Positions 46,860-55,281 of a stretch of 64,000 nucleotides of DNA are shown here, piece by piece (positions within the stretch are counted from its first letter, which is position 1; the number at the start of each line of letters is the position of its first letter). Position numbers and translations under genes: made by a program. Origin of the DNA: Paenacidovorax monticola (GTDB taxonomy: Bacteria; Pseudomonadota; Gammaproteobacteria; Burkholderiales; Burkholderiaceae_C); NCBI RefSeq assembly GCF_014489595.1, contig NZ_CP060790.1, forward strand, positions 3,534,001-3,598,000. The letters are read 5' to 3'. Below the pieces are notes generated by a model. The model made no database searches, had not been told where the DNA came from, and worked only from the letters and a program-made list of their open reading frames with translations.

Positions 46860-48296
46860 ATGCAAATCCGCCGCGCCACCAAGATCGTTGCCACCCTGGG
46901 CCCCGCCTCGAGCGACCCGCAGCTGCTGGAGCAGATGATCCGGGCGGGGGTGAATGTCGTGCGCCTGAACTTCAGCCACGGCAAGGCGCAGGACCATATC
47001 GACCGCGCCACCATGGTGCGCGAGGCGGCCCAGCGCGCGGGCCGCGAGGTGGCCATCATGGCCGACCTGCAGGGCCCCAAGATCCGCGTGGGCAAGTTCG
47101 CCGAGGGGCGGGTCATGCTGGAGCCCGGCGAACGCTTCGTGCTCGATGCCTCGCGCACCGAGCCCGGCGATCTGAACGGCGTGGGCCTCGACTACAAGGA
47201 GCTGCCGCGCGATGTGAAGGCGGGTGACGTGCTGCTGCTCAACGACGGCCTCATCGTGCTCACGGTGGACGCCGTGCGCGGCGAGGCCGTGCACACTACG
47301 GTGAAACTCGGCGGCGAGCTGTCCAACAACAAGGGCATCAACAAGCAGGGCGGCGGCCTCACGGCGCCCGCGCTCACGGCCAAGGACATGGAGGACATCA
47401 AGACCGCCATGAGCTTCCAGGCCGACTACGTGGCCGTGAGTTTTCCGAAGAACGCCACCGACATGGAAATGGCGCGCCAGCTGTGCAACGTGGCGGCGGC
47501 CGAGTACCGCCACAAGCCGGGCCTGATCGCCAAGATCGAGCGCGCCGAGGCGATTCCGCGCCTGGAAGAGATCCTGCACGTGAGCGACGGCATCATGGTC
47601 GCGCGGGGCGACCTGGCCGTGGAGGTGGGCAATGCGGCCGTGCCCGCGCTGCAGAAGAAGATGATCCGCATGGCGCGCGACATGGACAAGGTCGTGATCA
47701 CCGCCACGCAGATGATGGAGAGCATGATCACCAACCCCGTGCCCACGCGCGCCGAGGTGAGCGACGTGGCCAATGCCGTGCTCGACGGCACCGACGCCGT
47801 GATGCTCAGCGCCGAGACGGCGGCCGGCAAGTACCCGCTGGAAACCGTGCAGGAAATGGCCAACATCTGCGCCGCCGCCGAGGCCGCCGAGGATGTGGAG
47901 CTCGACGCCGACTTCACGGGCCAGACCTTCGGGCGCATCGACCAGAGCATCGCCATGGGCGCACTGTTCACGGCCCACCACCTGGGGGCCAAGGCCATCG
48001 TGGCCATGACCGACAGCGGCTCCACGGCGCTGTGGATGAGCCGCCACCGCATCCACATCCCGATCTACGCACTCACCCCCAAGGTGGCCACGCAGCGGCG
48101 CATGGCGCTGTTCCGCAACGTGCGCCCGCTGCTCATGGACACCAGCGCCGACCGCGACACCGCGCTCGCGCAGGCCGAGACGCACCTCAAGGCGCGCCAC
48201 ATCGTGCAGAGTGGCGATGTCTATGCGATCACGTGCGGCGAGCCGATGGGCGCGCCGGGCGGAACCAATATGCTGAAAATTTGCCGCGTGGTCTGA
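46860..48296 (+). CDS. pyk: Pyruvate kinase
   Basis: A complete 478-residue enzyme converting phosphoenolpyruvate and ADP to pyruvate and ATP. The catalytic region includes VRLNFSHGK (near 40), MADLQGPKIRVG, the Lys/metal motif IAKIERAEAIPRLEEI and MVARGDLAVEVG, and AETAAGKYPLETV. The C-terminal allosteric domain is complete. An AAGGAG ribosome site precedes the ATG at 46860. Its end overlaps the convergent PAP2 gene by 68 bp. Confidence 0.97.
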   Translation: MQIRRATKIVATLGPASSDPQLLEQMIRAGVNVVRLNFSHGKAQDHIDRATMVREAAQRAGREVAIMADLQGPKIRVGKFAEGRVMLEPGERFVLDASRTEPGDLNGVGLDYKELPRDVKAGDVLLLNDGLIVLTVDAVRGEAVHTTVKLGGELSNNKGINKQGGGLTAPALTAKDMEDIKTAMSFQADYVAVSFPKNATDMEMARQLCNVAAAEYRHKPGLIAKIERAEAIPRLEEILHVSDGIMVARGDLAVEVGNAAVPALQKKMIRMARDMDKVVITATQMMESMITNPVPTRAEVSDVANAVLDGTDAVMLSAETAAGKYPLETVQEMANICAAAEAAEDVELDADFTGQTFGRIDQSIAMGALFTAHHLGAKAIVAMTDSGSTALWMSRHRIHIPIYALTPKVATQRRMALFRNVRPLLMDTSADRDTALAQAETHLKARHIVQSGDVYAITCGEPMGAPGGTNMLKICRVV

Positions 48297-48807
48297 TCCA
48301 GTGCTCCCGCAGGGCGAACACCGCCCAGGCGCTGGCCGTGCCGGCCAGCGCACCGGCGATCACGTCCGAGGGGAAGTGCACGCCCAGGCACACACGGCTC
48401 CAGGCCATGGCCACCGCGCACAGCCAGGCCAGGGCTGCCGCCAGGCGCAGCCGACCTAGCGCCAGGCCCAGGGCCAGCGCGAAGGCCGTGGCGGTGTGCA
48501 TCGACGGAAAGCCGGCGCGCGCGCCCTGATCGATCCACTGCATGCCCAGACCCAGCTGGGCCGGGCGTGGCATGGGAAAGCTCCAACGGATGGCGGACAC
48601 CACGCACCAGGTGAGCAGCAGGCTCGCCAGGCCCAGCGCCACCGCGCGGCGCGTGCCATGCGATCCGGCCGCCAGGGCCCCTGCGAGCAGGCCGGCGCCG
48701 ACCAGCGGCAACCCCGAGGAGATCCAGCGGGCCAGGTCGATCACGGCCTGGGGCGTGCCCGCGCCCGCGTTGAGGGCGTGGAAGGCGGCGATGTCGATCG
48801 GCAGCAC
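48229..48807 (-). CDS. PAP2-family membrane phosphatase (first)
   Basis: A 192-residue integral membrane protein with about six helices and the PAP2 motifs RWSFPMPRP (KxxxxxxRP type), FPSMHTATA (PSGH type with Met in place of Gly) and SRVCLGVHFPSDVIAG (SRxxxxxHxxxD). BcrC/PgpB-type members dephosphorylate undecaprenyl pyrophosphate or lipid phosphates. The end (WFRPARPSARRT) reads across the pyk gene on the other strand, an overlap of 68 bp; a frameshift at the end cannot be ruled out. It follows the second PAP2 gene by nine bases. Confidence 0.83.
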   Translation of the reverse strand: MLPIDIAAFHALNAGAGTPQAVIDLARWISSGLPLVGAGLLAGALAAGSHGTRRAVALGLASLLLTWCVVSAIRWSFPMPRPAQLGLGMQWIDQGARAGFPSMHTATAFALALGLALGRLRLAAALAWLCAVAMAWSRVCLGVHFPSDVIAGALAGTASAWAVFALREHWIRPRGKFSAYWFRPARPSARRT

Positions 48808-48816
48808 GGCAGGCGC

Positions 48817-49566
48817 TCAGGCCTGGGGGGCCAGGTCGTCGGCGGCCGGGGCGCCTTGGCGATGGGCCGCCGCGTTGAAGGCCAGGTCGTAGAGCCAGCC
48901 GGCGCTCCAGCACAGCCAGCCGGCCCAGAGCGTATGGCTCATGAAGTGGGCGCCGCGCACCTGCTGGCCCAGGCCGAGCACCAGGCCGCTGGCCAGGGCG
49001 CCCGCCAGCCAGAGGCGCGATGCGGCGGGCGCGTGGCGGCGCAGCGCGAAGTAACCGCCCAGGAAGGCGAAGCCCGCCGAGGCGTGGCCTGCGGGAAAGC
49101 AGTGCCCGCCGCCGCCGTCGGTGAGCCCCAGCGCCCAGTGCGACACGTAGCGGGCCACGCCGCCGAACTCCGCCAGGTCCCAGGGGCAGCTGGTCGTGCT
49201 CACGTATTTGAGTGCGGAGATCACGGCCAGCGAAACCAGCGTGCCCGTGGCGAGCTGGATGCGCCCCCCCAGGGGCAGCCGCCGCAGAAAGCCCACGGGC
49301 CACCAGACGCCGAGGGCGAGCAGCAGCACGATCGCCCAGCCCAGGCGGCGGCCGCCTTCGTGCATGACCTGGACCATGAACCAGTGCTCGCGCAGGGGAA
49401 AGCCTTCGGACGACCCGAACCAGTGGGCAAAGGCGCGGTCCGCGCCCAGGGCGTCCCAGCCCACGATGGCGCTCAGGGCGACCAGGGTCCACAGCAGGGG
49501 CAGCCGCCAGGAGGCGGGGGGCGTGGAGGCGGCGGGGTGGTGGAGCGAGGGCGCTGGCGTGGACAT
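48817..49566 (-). CDS. PAP2-family phosphatase (second), lipid A-phosphatase-like
   Basis: A 249-residue membrane phosphatase. The PAP2 motifs KYVSTTSCPWDL, FPAGHASAGFA and RGAHFMSHTLWAGWL are in the order expected of LpxE/LpxT-like lipid A phosphatases and phosphotransferases. ATG 49566 is used because the first 11 residues upstream lack support. It is divergent from a PmrA/QseB-like regulator with a PmrA-type box between them, which points to envelope lipid modification. Exact substrate unproven. Confidence 0.83.
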   Translation of the reverse strand: MSTPAPSLHHPAASTPPASWRLPLLWTLVALSAIVGWDALGADRAFAHWFGSSEGFPLREHWFMVQVMHEGGRRLGWAIVLLLALGVWWPVGFLRRLPLGGRIQLATGTLVSLAVISALKYVSTTSCPWDLAEFGGVARYVSHWALGLTDGGGGHCFPAGHASAGFAFLGGYFALRRHAPAASRLWLAGALASGLVLGLGQQVRGAHFMSHTLWAGWLCWSAGWLYDLAFNAAAHRQGAPAADDLAPQA

Positions 49567-49590
49567 GGGGCCGGACCTTAGGTGGCCGCT

Positions 49591-49607
49591 CTTAACCACG
49601 TCTTAAC
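49591..49607. promoter_or_regulatory. PmrA/QseB-type direct-repeat box
   Basis: CTTAAC-N5-CTTAAC, two identical hexamers 11 bases apart, matches the CTTAAT-N5-CTTAAT layout of PmrA boxes. It lies 24-41 bp upstream of the PAP2 gene and 32-48 bp upstream of the response-regulator ATG, so autoregulation and control of the phosphatase are likely. A GACAAT -10-like element at 49627-49632 follows. Confidence 0.72.
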
Positions 49608-49638
49608 GCCGCGCCGGGATCACGGTGACAATGCAGGC

Positions 49639-50339
49639 ATGCGAATCCTTGTGGTCGAAGACGATGCGGGCATCGCCGAGGGGCTGCGCGCCAATCTGCA
49701 GCAGCGCGGGTATGCCGTGGACGTGTGCGCGACCGTGTCCTCGGCCTGGAGCGCGCTGGGCCTGGAGCGTTTCGACGCCGTGCTGCTGGACCTGGGCCTG
49801 CCCGACGCAGACGGCGGCGAGCTGTTGAGCCGCCTGCGCTCGGCGAAGCCCGTGGCGGCCGGCGCGCAGGGCCTGCCCGACCCGAACACGCCGGTGCTGA
49901 TCCTCACGGCGCGGGACCAGGTGCGCGAGCGCATCGCGGGCCTGGACCTGGGCGCGGACGATTACCTGACCAAGCCGTTCGACGTGGACGAACTGGAGGC
50001 GCGGCTGCGCGCGCTGCTGCGCCGCGCGGCCGGCCGGGCATCGCCCGTGATCCGCCATGGCGACCTGGAGGTGGACCCCGCCGCGCGCACCGTGCGCCGC
50101 GTGGGCAGGTGGTGGAGATGTCGCCTCGCGAGTTCTCGGTGCTGCTGGTGCTGCTCGAATCGCGCGGCCGCGTGCTGTCGCGCCAGCAGATCGAAGAGCG
50201 CCTGTACAGCTGGGAGTCGGCCGTGGAGAGCAATGCCGTGGAGGTGCATATCCACCACCTGCGCCGCAAGCTGGGCAGCGACCTCATCGTCACCATGCGT
50301 GGCGTGGGCTATTTCATTCCCATGGAAGGCTCGGCATGA
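49639..50339 (+). CDS. OmpR-family response regulator, PmrA/QseB-like (frameshifted)
   Basis: 233 residues after correction; one base is missing near 50101-50110 (restoring it joins RRVG to GQVVEMSPREF). Receiver domain 1-125 with phospho-acceptor Asp in VLLDLGLPDADG and the conserved Lys in LTKPFDVDELEA; C-terminal winged helix with VEVHIHHLRRKLG. It overlaps the kinase start as ATGA. The GACAAT -10-like element leaves almost no leader before the ATG, so the mRNA may be leaderless. Confidence 0.88.
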
Positions 50340-51730
50340 GCGAGAGCGTTCCCGGCGCGGCCGTGGCCGCGGCGGCGGGCCGCGCGCCGTCGCTCATGCG
50401 GCGGCTGCTGCTGTGGACGCTGGGGGCCCTGGTGCTCGTGTGGGGCAGCTTCGTGGTGCTGGGTTACCAGACCGGTGTGGAGGAGGCCGACGAGCTTACC
50501 GACGGCCATCTGGCCGGCGTGGCCAATCTGCTGCTCAACCTGCGCACCGGCGATGTGGTGGACCCCGGCCTGGTCACGCAGCGTGCGGAGGTGCCGCGGC
50601 TGCGCGCCCACGACTACCAGCAGTCGCTGAGCGTGGCCCAGTGGAATGCGCAGGGGATGCTGGTTTCACGCATCGGCCATGCGCCCCTGCCCGATTTCGG
50701 CACCCCGGAGGGTTCGCGACCCTGCGGCTGGGGCCCGACGCCACCGCGTGGCGCGCCTTCACCCAGTGGGATGTGCGCCACGAGCGCAAGATCACTGTGC
50801 TCATCGACCTGCAGGAGCGCGACGACCTGGCGGAAGACATCGCGGGCCAGATGATCGAGCCGGGCCTGTGGCTGCTGCCCGTGGTGGCCCTGGCACTGGG
50901 GCTCGCGATCCGGCGTGGGCTTGCGCCGCTGTACGGCCTGTCGCAGGACGTGGCTCAGCTCGACGTGACGCGCGCCGAACGCCTCGCTGCGCGCAACGCG
51001 CTGCGCGAGATGGAGCCCGTGGTGGATTCGATCAACACCCTGCTGGACCGGCAGCAGGCGGCCCTGGCGCGCGAGCGGCGGCTGGCCAACGAGGTGGCGC
51101 ACGAGCTGCGCACGCCCCTGTCGTCGATCGTGCTGCAGGCCCGCGCGCTCAGCGGGGCCTGGAGGGCGGCATGGATGCGGCCAGCCAGGCCCAGGCGCTG
51201 GAGCGCATTGGCCATGACGCGCTGCATGCGGGGCATGTGCTCAACCAGTTGCTGGCCCTGGCGCGGGCCGGGCGGGCGCTGTCCGAGGCGCTGGAGCCCG
51301 TGGACGTGGCGGCCCTGGCACGTGGCGTGAGCGCCGAGCATGCCCAGGCCGCGTGGGAGCGGGGCTGCCAGCTGGCGGTGCAGGCGCCCGAACGGCTCGT
51401 GGTGGCGGGCAACGCCGTTCTGCTCGAACTCGCGCTGCGCAACTTGGTGGAGAACGCGCTCAAGCACACCCCGCCGGGCACGCGCATCGAGGTGCAGGCC
51501 GGCGCGGGCCACTGCCCACCGAGGCGTGGCTGCAGGTCTGCGACGATGGCCGGCGCGCTGGCGCCCCCGTGCCGGCCGCGCCCGTGGACAGCCTGCACCT
51601 GGGTCACGAGATCGTGGCGCGCGTGGCCCAGATGCTGGGCGGCCGTTTCGGCCCGGCAGCGGCGCCATTGCCCTTCACCACCTGTTACCGTATGGAATTC
51701 GCGACCCAGGCAGGCGGGCCGGCTGGTTAA
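50336..51730 (+). CDS. Sensor histidine kinase partner, QseC/PmrB-like (three frameshifts)
   Basis: 465 residues after three one-base corrections, all missing bases (near 50701-50712, 51150-51165 and 51510-51515). An N-terminal membrane helix ([18 protein letters not shown]), a periplasmic segment, a second helix ([14 protein letters not shown]) and the H box [13 protein letters not shown] (phosphorylated His). The N box [16 protein letters not shown] follows, and the last frame gives CDDG (G1) and [17 protein letters not shown]. It is cotranslated with the regulator. Signal unknown; control of lipid A-type phosphatases is inferred from the operator. Confidence 0.85.
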
Positions 51731-51789
51731 AATCGCGGGTTACCGAGCGGTTACCACTGCTCCCCTCCACCCTCGAACGGAACACGACC

Positions 51790-52854
51790 ATGCCCCTCGT
51801 CTCGATGCGCGAACTGCTCGACCATGCCGCCGAAAACGGCTATGGCATTCCCGCCTTCAACGTCAACAACCTGGAGCAGGTCCAGGCTGTGATGGCCGCC
51901 GCCGAAGAGGTGGGTGCCCCCGTCATCCTGCAGGCCAGTGCCGGCGCGCGCAAGTACGCGGGCGAGAGCTTCATCAAGCACCTGATCCAGGCCGCCTGCG
52001 AGGCCTACCCGCACATTCCGCTGGTCATGCACCAGGACCACGGCACCTCGCCCAAGATCTGCCAGGGCGCCATCGAGCTGGGCTTCGGCTCGGTGATGAT
52101 GGATGGCTCGCTCATGGAAGACGGCAAGACCCCCTCCAGCTTCGACTACAACGTGGATGTGACGCGCAAGGTCGTCGACATGGCCCACAAGGTGGGCGTG
52201 ACGGTGGAGGGCGAACTGGGCTGCCTGGGCAACCTGGAAACCGGCGATGCGGGCGAGGAGGACGGCATCGGCGCCGTGGGCAAGCTCGACCACAGCCAGA
52301 TGCTGACCGATCCCGAGGAGGCAGCCGTGTTCGTCAAGGCCACGCAGCTGGACGCACTGGCCATTGCCATCGGCACCAGCCACGGCGCCTACAAGTTCTC
52401 GCGCAAGCCCACGGGCGACATCCTGGCCATCAGCCGCGTCAAGGAAATCCACGCGCGCATTCCCAACACCCACCTGGTGATGCATGGCTCCTCGTCCGTG
52501 CCCGCCGATCTGCTTGCCATCATCAACCAGTACGGTGGCAAGATGAAGGAGACCTACGGCGTGCCCGTCGAGGAAATCCAGGAAGCCATCAAGTACGGTG
52601 TGCGCAAGGTCAACATCGACACCGACATCCGCCTGGCCATGACCGGCGCGGTGCGCAAGTTCCAGGCCGAGAACCCCGACAAGTTCGACATGCGCGAGTG
52701 GATGAAGCCCGCGCGCGAGGCCGCCAAGGCCATCTGCAAGCAGCGCTACCTCGAGTTCGGCTGCGAAGGCCAGGGCGCCAAGATCAAGGGCGACAGCCTG
52801 CAGGTCGTGGCTGCCAAGTACGCCCAGGGCGTGCTGGCCCAGGTCGTGAACTGA
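51790..52854 (+). CDS. fba: Fructose-bisphosphate aldolase, class II
   Basis: A 354-residue zinc aldolase of glycolysis, type A with the Calvin subtype end. Metal-binding and catalytic parts are visible: [43 protein letters not shown], and [18 protein letters not shown]. It cleaves fructose 1,6-bisphosphate to two trioses. The ATG at 51790 gives the usual [19 protein letters not shown] start. It is followed by a strong terminator. Confidence 0.97.
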   Translation: MPLVSMRELLDHAAENGYGIPAFNVNNLEQVQAVMAAAEEVGAPVILQASAGARKYAGESFIKHLIQAACEAYPHIPLVMHQDHGTSPKICQGAIELGFGSVMMDGSLMEDGKTPSSFDYNVDVTRKVVDMAHKVGVTVEGELGCLGNLETGDAGEEDGIGAVGKLDHSQMLTDPEEAAVFVKATQLDALAIAIGTSHGAYKFSRKPTGDILAISRVKEIHARIPNTHLVMHGSSSVPADLLAIINQYGGKMKETYGVPVEEIQEAIKYGVRKVNIDTDIRLAMTGAVRKFQAENPDKFDMREWMKPAREAAKAICKQRYLEFGCEGQGAKIKGDSLQVVAAKYAQGVLAQVVN

Positions 52855-52901
52855 CACCGAGGCGCAGCCGCCGCTCCCACGGAAGCTGCGGCGCTCGGCC
52901 G

Positions 52902-52936
52902 GCCCGGTGGCGCAAGCGCCACCGGGCTTTCTTTTT
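52902..52936 (+). terminator. Rho-independent terminator of fba
   Basis: GCCCGGTGGCGC (52902-52913) pairs with GCGCCACCGGGC (52916-52927) as a 12-bp stem, followed by TTTCTTTTT. It lies 48 bp past the fba stop. Confidence 0.93.
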
Positions 52937-53061
52937 CGGGCCCGCGTGCGGCGAATTGGGGAGGCACCCCTACAACCGGGCGCGGCGCGTGGGGCCCAAG
53001 GTTCTTCATGTAAGCTTGCGGTCAGGCCGTGGATGGCACGGCACCCTACCGAGGAGACGAC

Positions 53062-54177
53062 ATGCTGATAGGTGTGCCTGCCGAGGCTTTGGCAGGAGAA
53101 ACGCGGGTCGCTGCGACCCCCGAGACCGTCAAGAAGCTCAAGGCCCAGGGCCATGTGGTGCGCATCCAGTCGGGTGCGGGCGTGGCGGCCAGCGTGACCG
53201 ATGCCGCCTACGAGGCGGCCGGCGCCGAGATCGTCGATGCCGCGCAGGCCTGGGGCGCGGACCTCGTGCTCAAGGTGCGCTGCCCGCAGGAGTCCGAGCT
53301 GGGCGGGCTGCGCCCGGGTGCCACCGTGGTGGGCATGCTCAACCCCTTCGATGCCGCCGGCCTGCAGCGCCTGGCCGGCGCCGGCGCCACGGCCTATGCC
53401 CTGGAGGCCGCGCCGCGCACCACGCGGGCGCAGAGCATGGACGTGCTCTCTTCCCAGGCCAACATCGCAGGCTACAAGGCCGTGATGATCGCGGCCGACA
53501 GGTACCAGCGCTTCTTTCCCATGCTGATGACGGCCGCGGGCACGGTGAAGGCCGCGCGCGTGGTGATCCTGGGCGTGGGCGTGGCGGGCCTGCAGGCCAT
53601 CGCTACGGCCAAGCGCCTGGGCGCAGTGATTGAGGCCTCCGACGTGCGCCCGAGTGTGAAGGAACAGGTGGAATCGCTGGGTGCGAAGTTCATCGATGTG
53701 CCCTACGAAACCCCCGAGGAAAAAGAGGCCGCCGAAGGCGTGGGTGGCTATGCGCGCCCCATGCCGCAAAGCTGGCTCGACCGCCAGAAGGCCGAGGTGG
53801 CCAAGCGCGTGGCTCTGGCCGACGTGGTCATCACCACGGCCCTGATCCCCGGGCGCGCGGCCCCCGTGCTCGTGACCGAGGACATGGTGCGCGCCATGAA
53901 GCCCGGCTCCGTGATCGTCGACCTGGCCGCGAGCCAGGGCGGCAACTGCCCGCTCACCGAGGCGGGCCAGACCGTGGTCCGGCATGGCGTGACCCTGGTC
54001 GGTGAAACCAACCTGCCCGCGCTCGTCGCGGCCGACGCTTCCGCGCTTTATGCGCGCAATGTGCTCGACTTTCTCAAACTCATCATCAACAAGGACGGCG
54101 CCCTGCACGTAGACCTGCAGGACGACATCGTGGCGGCCTGTCTCGTGGCCCATGAAGGCACGGTGCGGCGCGCGTGA
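53062..54177 (+). CDS. pntAA: NAD(P) transhydrogenase subunit alpha, part 1
   Basis: A 371-residue soluble NAD(H)-binding domain I of proton-translocating transhydrogenase. MLIGVPAEALAGETRVAATP begins the chain; GVGVAGLQAIATAKRLGAV is the Rossmann loop and DRYQRFFPMLMTAAGT the domain-closing region. In this three-gene form the alpha subunit is split. The set makes NADPH from NADH using proton motive force. A GAGGAG ribosome site precedes 53062. The next gene in the operon is a lipoprotein, not pntAB. Confidence 0.95.
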   Translation: MLIGVPAEALAGETRVAATPETVKKLKAQGHVVRIQSGAGVAASVTDAAYEAAGAEIVDAAQAWGADLVLKVRCPQESELGGLRPGATVVGMLNPFDAAGLQRLAGAGATAYALEAAPRTTRAQSMDVLSSQANIAGYKAVMIAADRYQRFFPMLMTAAGTVKAARVVILGVGVAGLQAIATAKRLGAVIEASDVRPSVKEQVESLGAKFIDVPYETPEEKEAAEGVGGYARPMPQSWLDRQKAEVAKRVALADVVITTALIPGRAAPVLVTEDMVRAMKPGSVIVDLAASQGGNCPLTEAGQTVVRHGVTLVGETNLPALVAADASALYARNVLDFLKLIINKDGALHVDLQDDIVAACLVAHEGTVRRA

Positions 54178-54185
54178 GCATTTTC

Positions 54186-54922
54186 ATGACCCCAACTCTC
54201 TCGGCTGGGCAGCGCTGGCTGCCCCGCACTTTTGCAGCGATCGCTCTGCTGGCATTGGGGCCTGTGCGCCTCTGGAAAAGCAGTCTCCCGAATACCAGGC
54301 AGGGCGGGCCCGCGTGGCCTTGCCGGCCGGCACCTGGGAAGACCTGGGGCGGTCCAACGAAGTGATTCCCCTGCTGCCAGCGGGATTCGAGGACAACCAG
54401 ATCCCGCTGCAAACCCGTGCCGTGGGGCTGCGCAGTGCCCAGAAGGAGCTGCTGGCCGTGCTGCTGGTGCAGACCAACCGCACCAACTACCCGCGCGAGC
54501 AGGTGCGCTGGTCGGCGGGCTGCCCCCTGGAGATGGAGGTCACGGTGGTCGACGCCACCAAGGGCAGCCGCGTGCGCGCGGACTGCCTGCGCGTCAAGCA
54601 CTGGCTGGCCGGCACGAAGTGGCTGGAGAAGGACCAGCCGAGCCTCGCGAAATGGCTGGGCAGCCACCAGATCGCGCTGGCCCAGCCCTACACCTATGTG
54701 GGCTACCGCTACACCACGGAAGGCGGCGCCCTGGTCGTAGTGGACGCCCTGGTGGACCACCGCCTGTTGCGCCCCAAGCCGCGTGACAACCAGGAGTTCC
54801 TGCGGTCCGACCAGCCGGCGCAGTGGTGGAGCCGCGAACTGGCCCAGGCCGCGCGCGTGAGCGCCGGCATGATGGACGGCTACCTCGCCATTCCGCCCTT
54901 CCCGATTCCCCAGACCCCGTAA
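54186..54922 (+). CDS. Lipoprotein of unknown function inside the pnt operon (frameshifted)
   Basis: A 245-residue protein after correction. One base is missing in the GGGG run near 54256-54260; restoring it gives the lipobox ALLALGACAP. The mature part (SPEYQAGRARVALPAGTWED...PREQVRWSAGCPLEMEV) has no recognised domain. It sits between pntAA (stop 54177) and pntAB (start 54955), in the same direction, so it is presumably expressed with the transhydrogenase. A GTG at 54174 is a possible earlier start. Unrecognised family. Confidence 0.62.
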
Positions 54923-54954
54923 GCAAGAGAGCAACACAAGAGGAGAGACTTGCC

Positions 54955-55281
54955 ATGGATTCGGTGTCCCCGACGCTCATCAACTTGATCATCTTCGTGC
55001 TCGCCATCTACGTGGGCTACCACGTGGTCTGGACGGTCACGCCCGCGCTGCACACACCGCTCATGGCCGTGACCAATGCGATCTCGGCCATCGTGATCGT
55101 GGGGGCCATGCTCGCGGCGGCGCTCACCGAGACCACGCTGGGCAAGTCCATGGGCGTGCTGGCCGTGGCGCTGGCGGCGGTGAACGTGTTCGGCGGCTTC
55201 CTCGTGACGCGGCGCATGCTGGAGATGTTCAAGAAAAAGGAGAAGAAGCCTGCCGCCAAGGCCGAGGGGACCGCGCCATGA
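54955..55281 (+). CDS. pntAB: NAD(P) transhydrogenase subunit alpha, part 2
   Basis: A 108-residue membrane part of the alpha subunit (domain IIa) with about three helices: LINLIIFVLAIYVGYHVVW, MAVTNAISAIVIVGAMLAAA and MGVLAVALAAVNVFGGFLVT, then a lysine-rich tail. An AGGAGAG ribosome site precedes 54955. It overlaps pntB as ATGA, so the two membrane parts are made together. Confidence 0.9.
   Translation: MDSVSPTLINLIIFVLAIYVGYHVVWTVTPALHTPLMAVTNAISAIVIVGAMLAAALTETTLGKSMGVLAVALAAVNVFGGFLVTRRMLEMFKKKEKKPAAKAEGTAP

Noticed and set aside
52902..52936. Small RNA gene after fba
   Set aside because: The segment is fully explained as a 12-bp-stem rho-independent terminator with a T tract.
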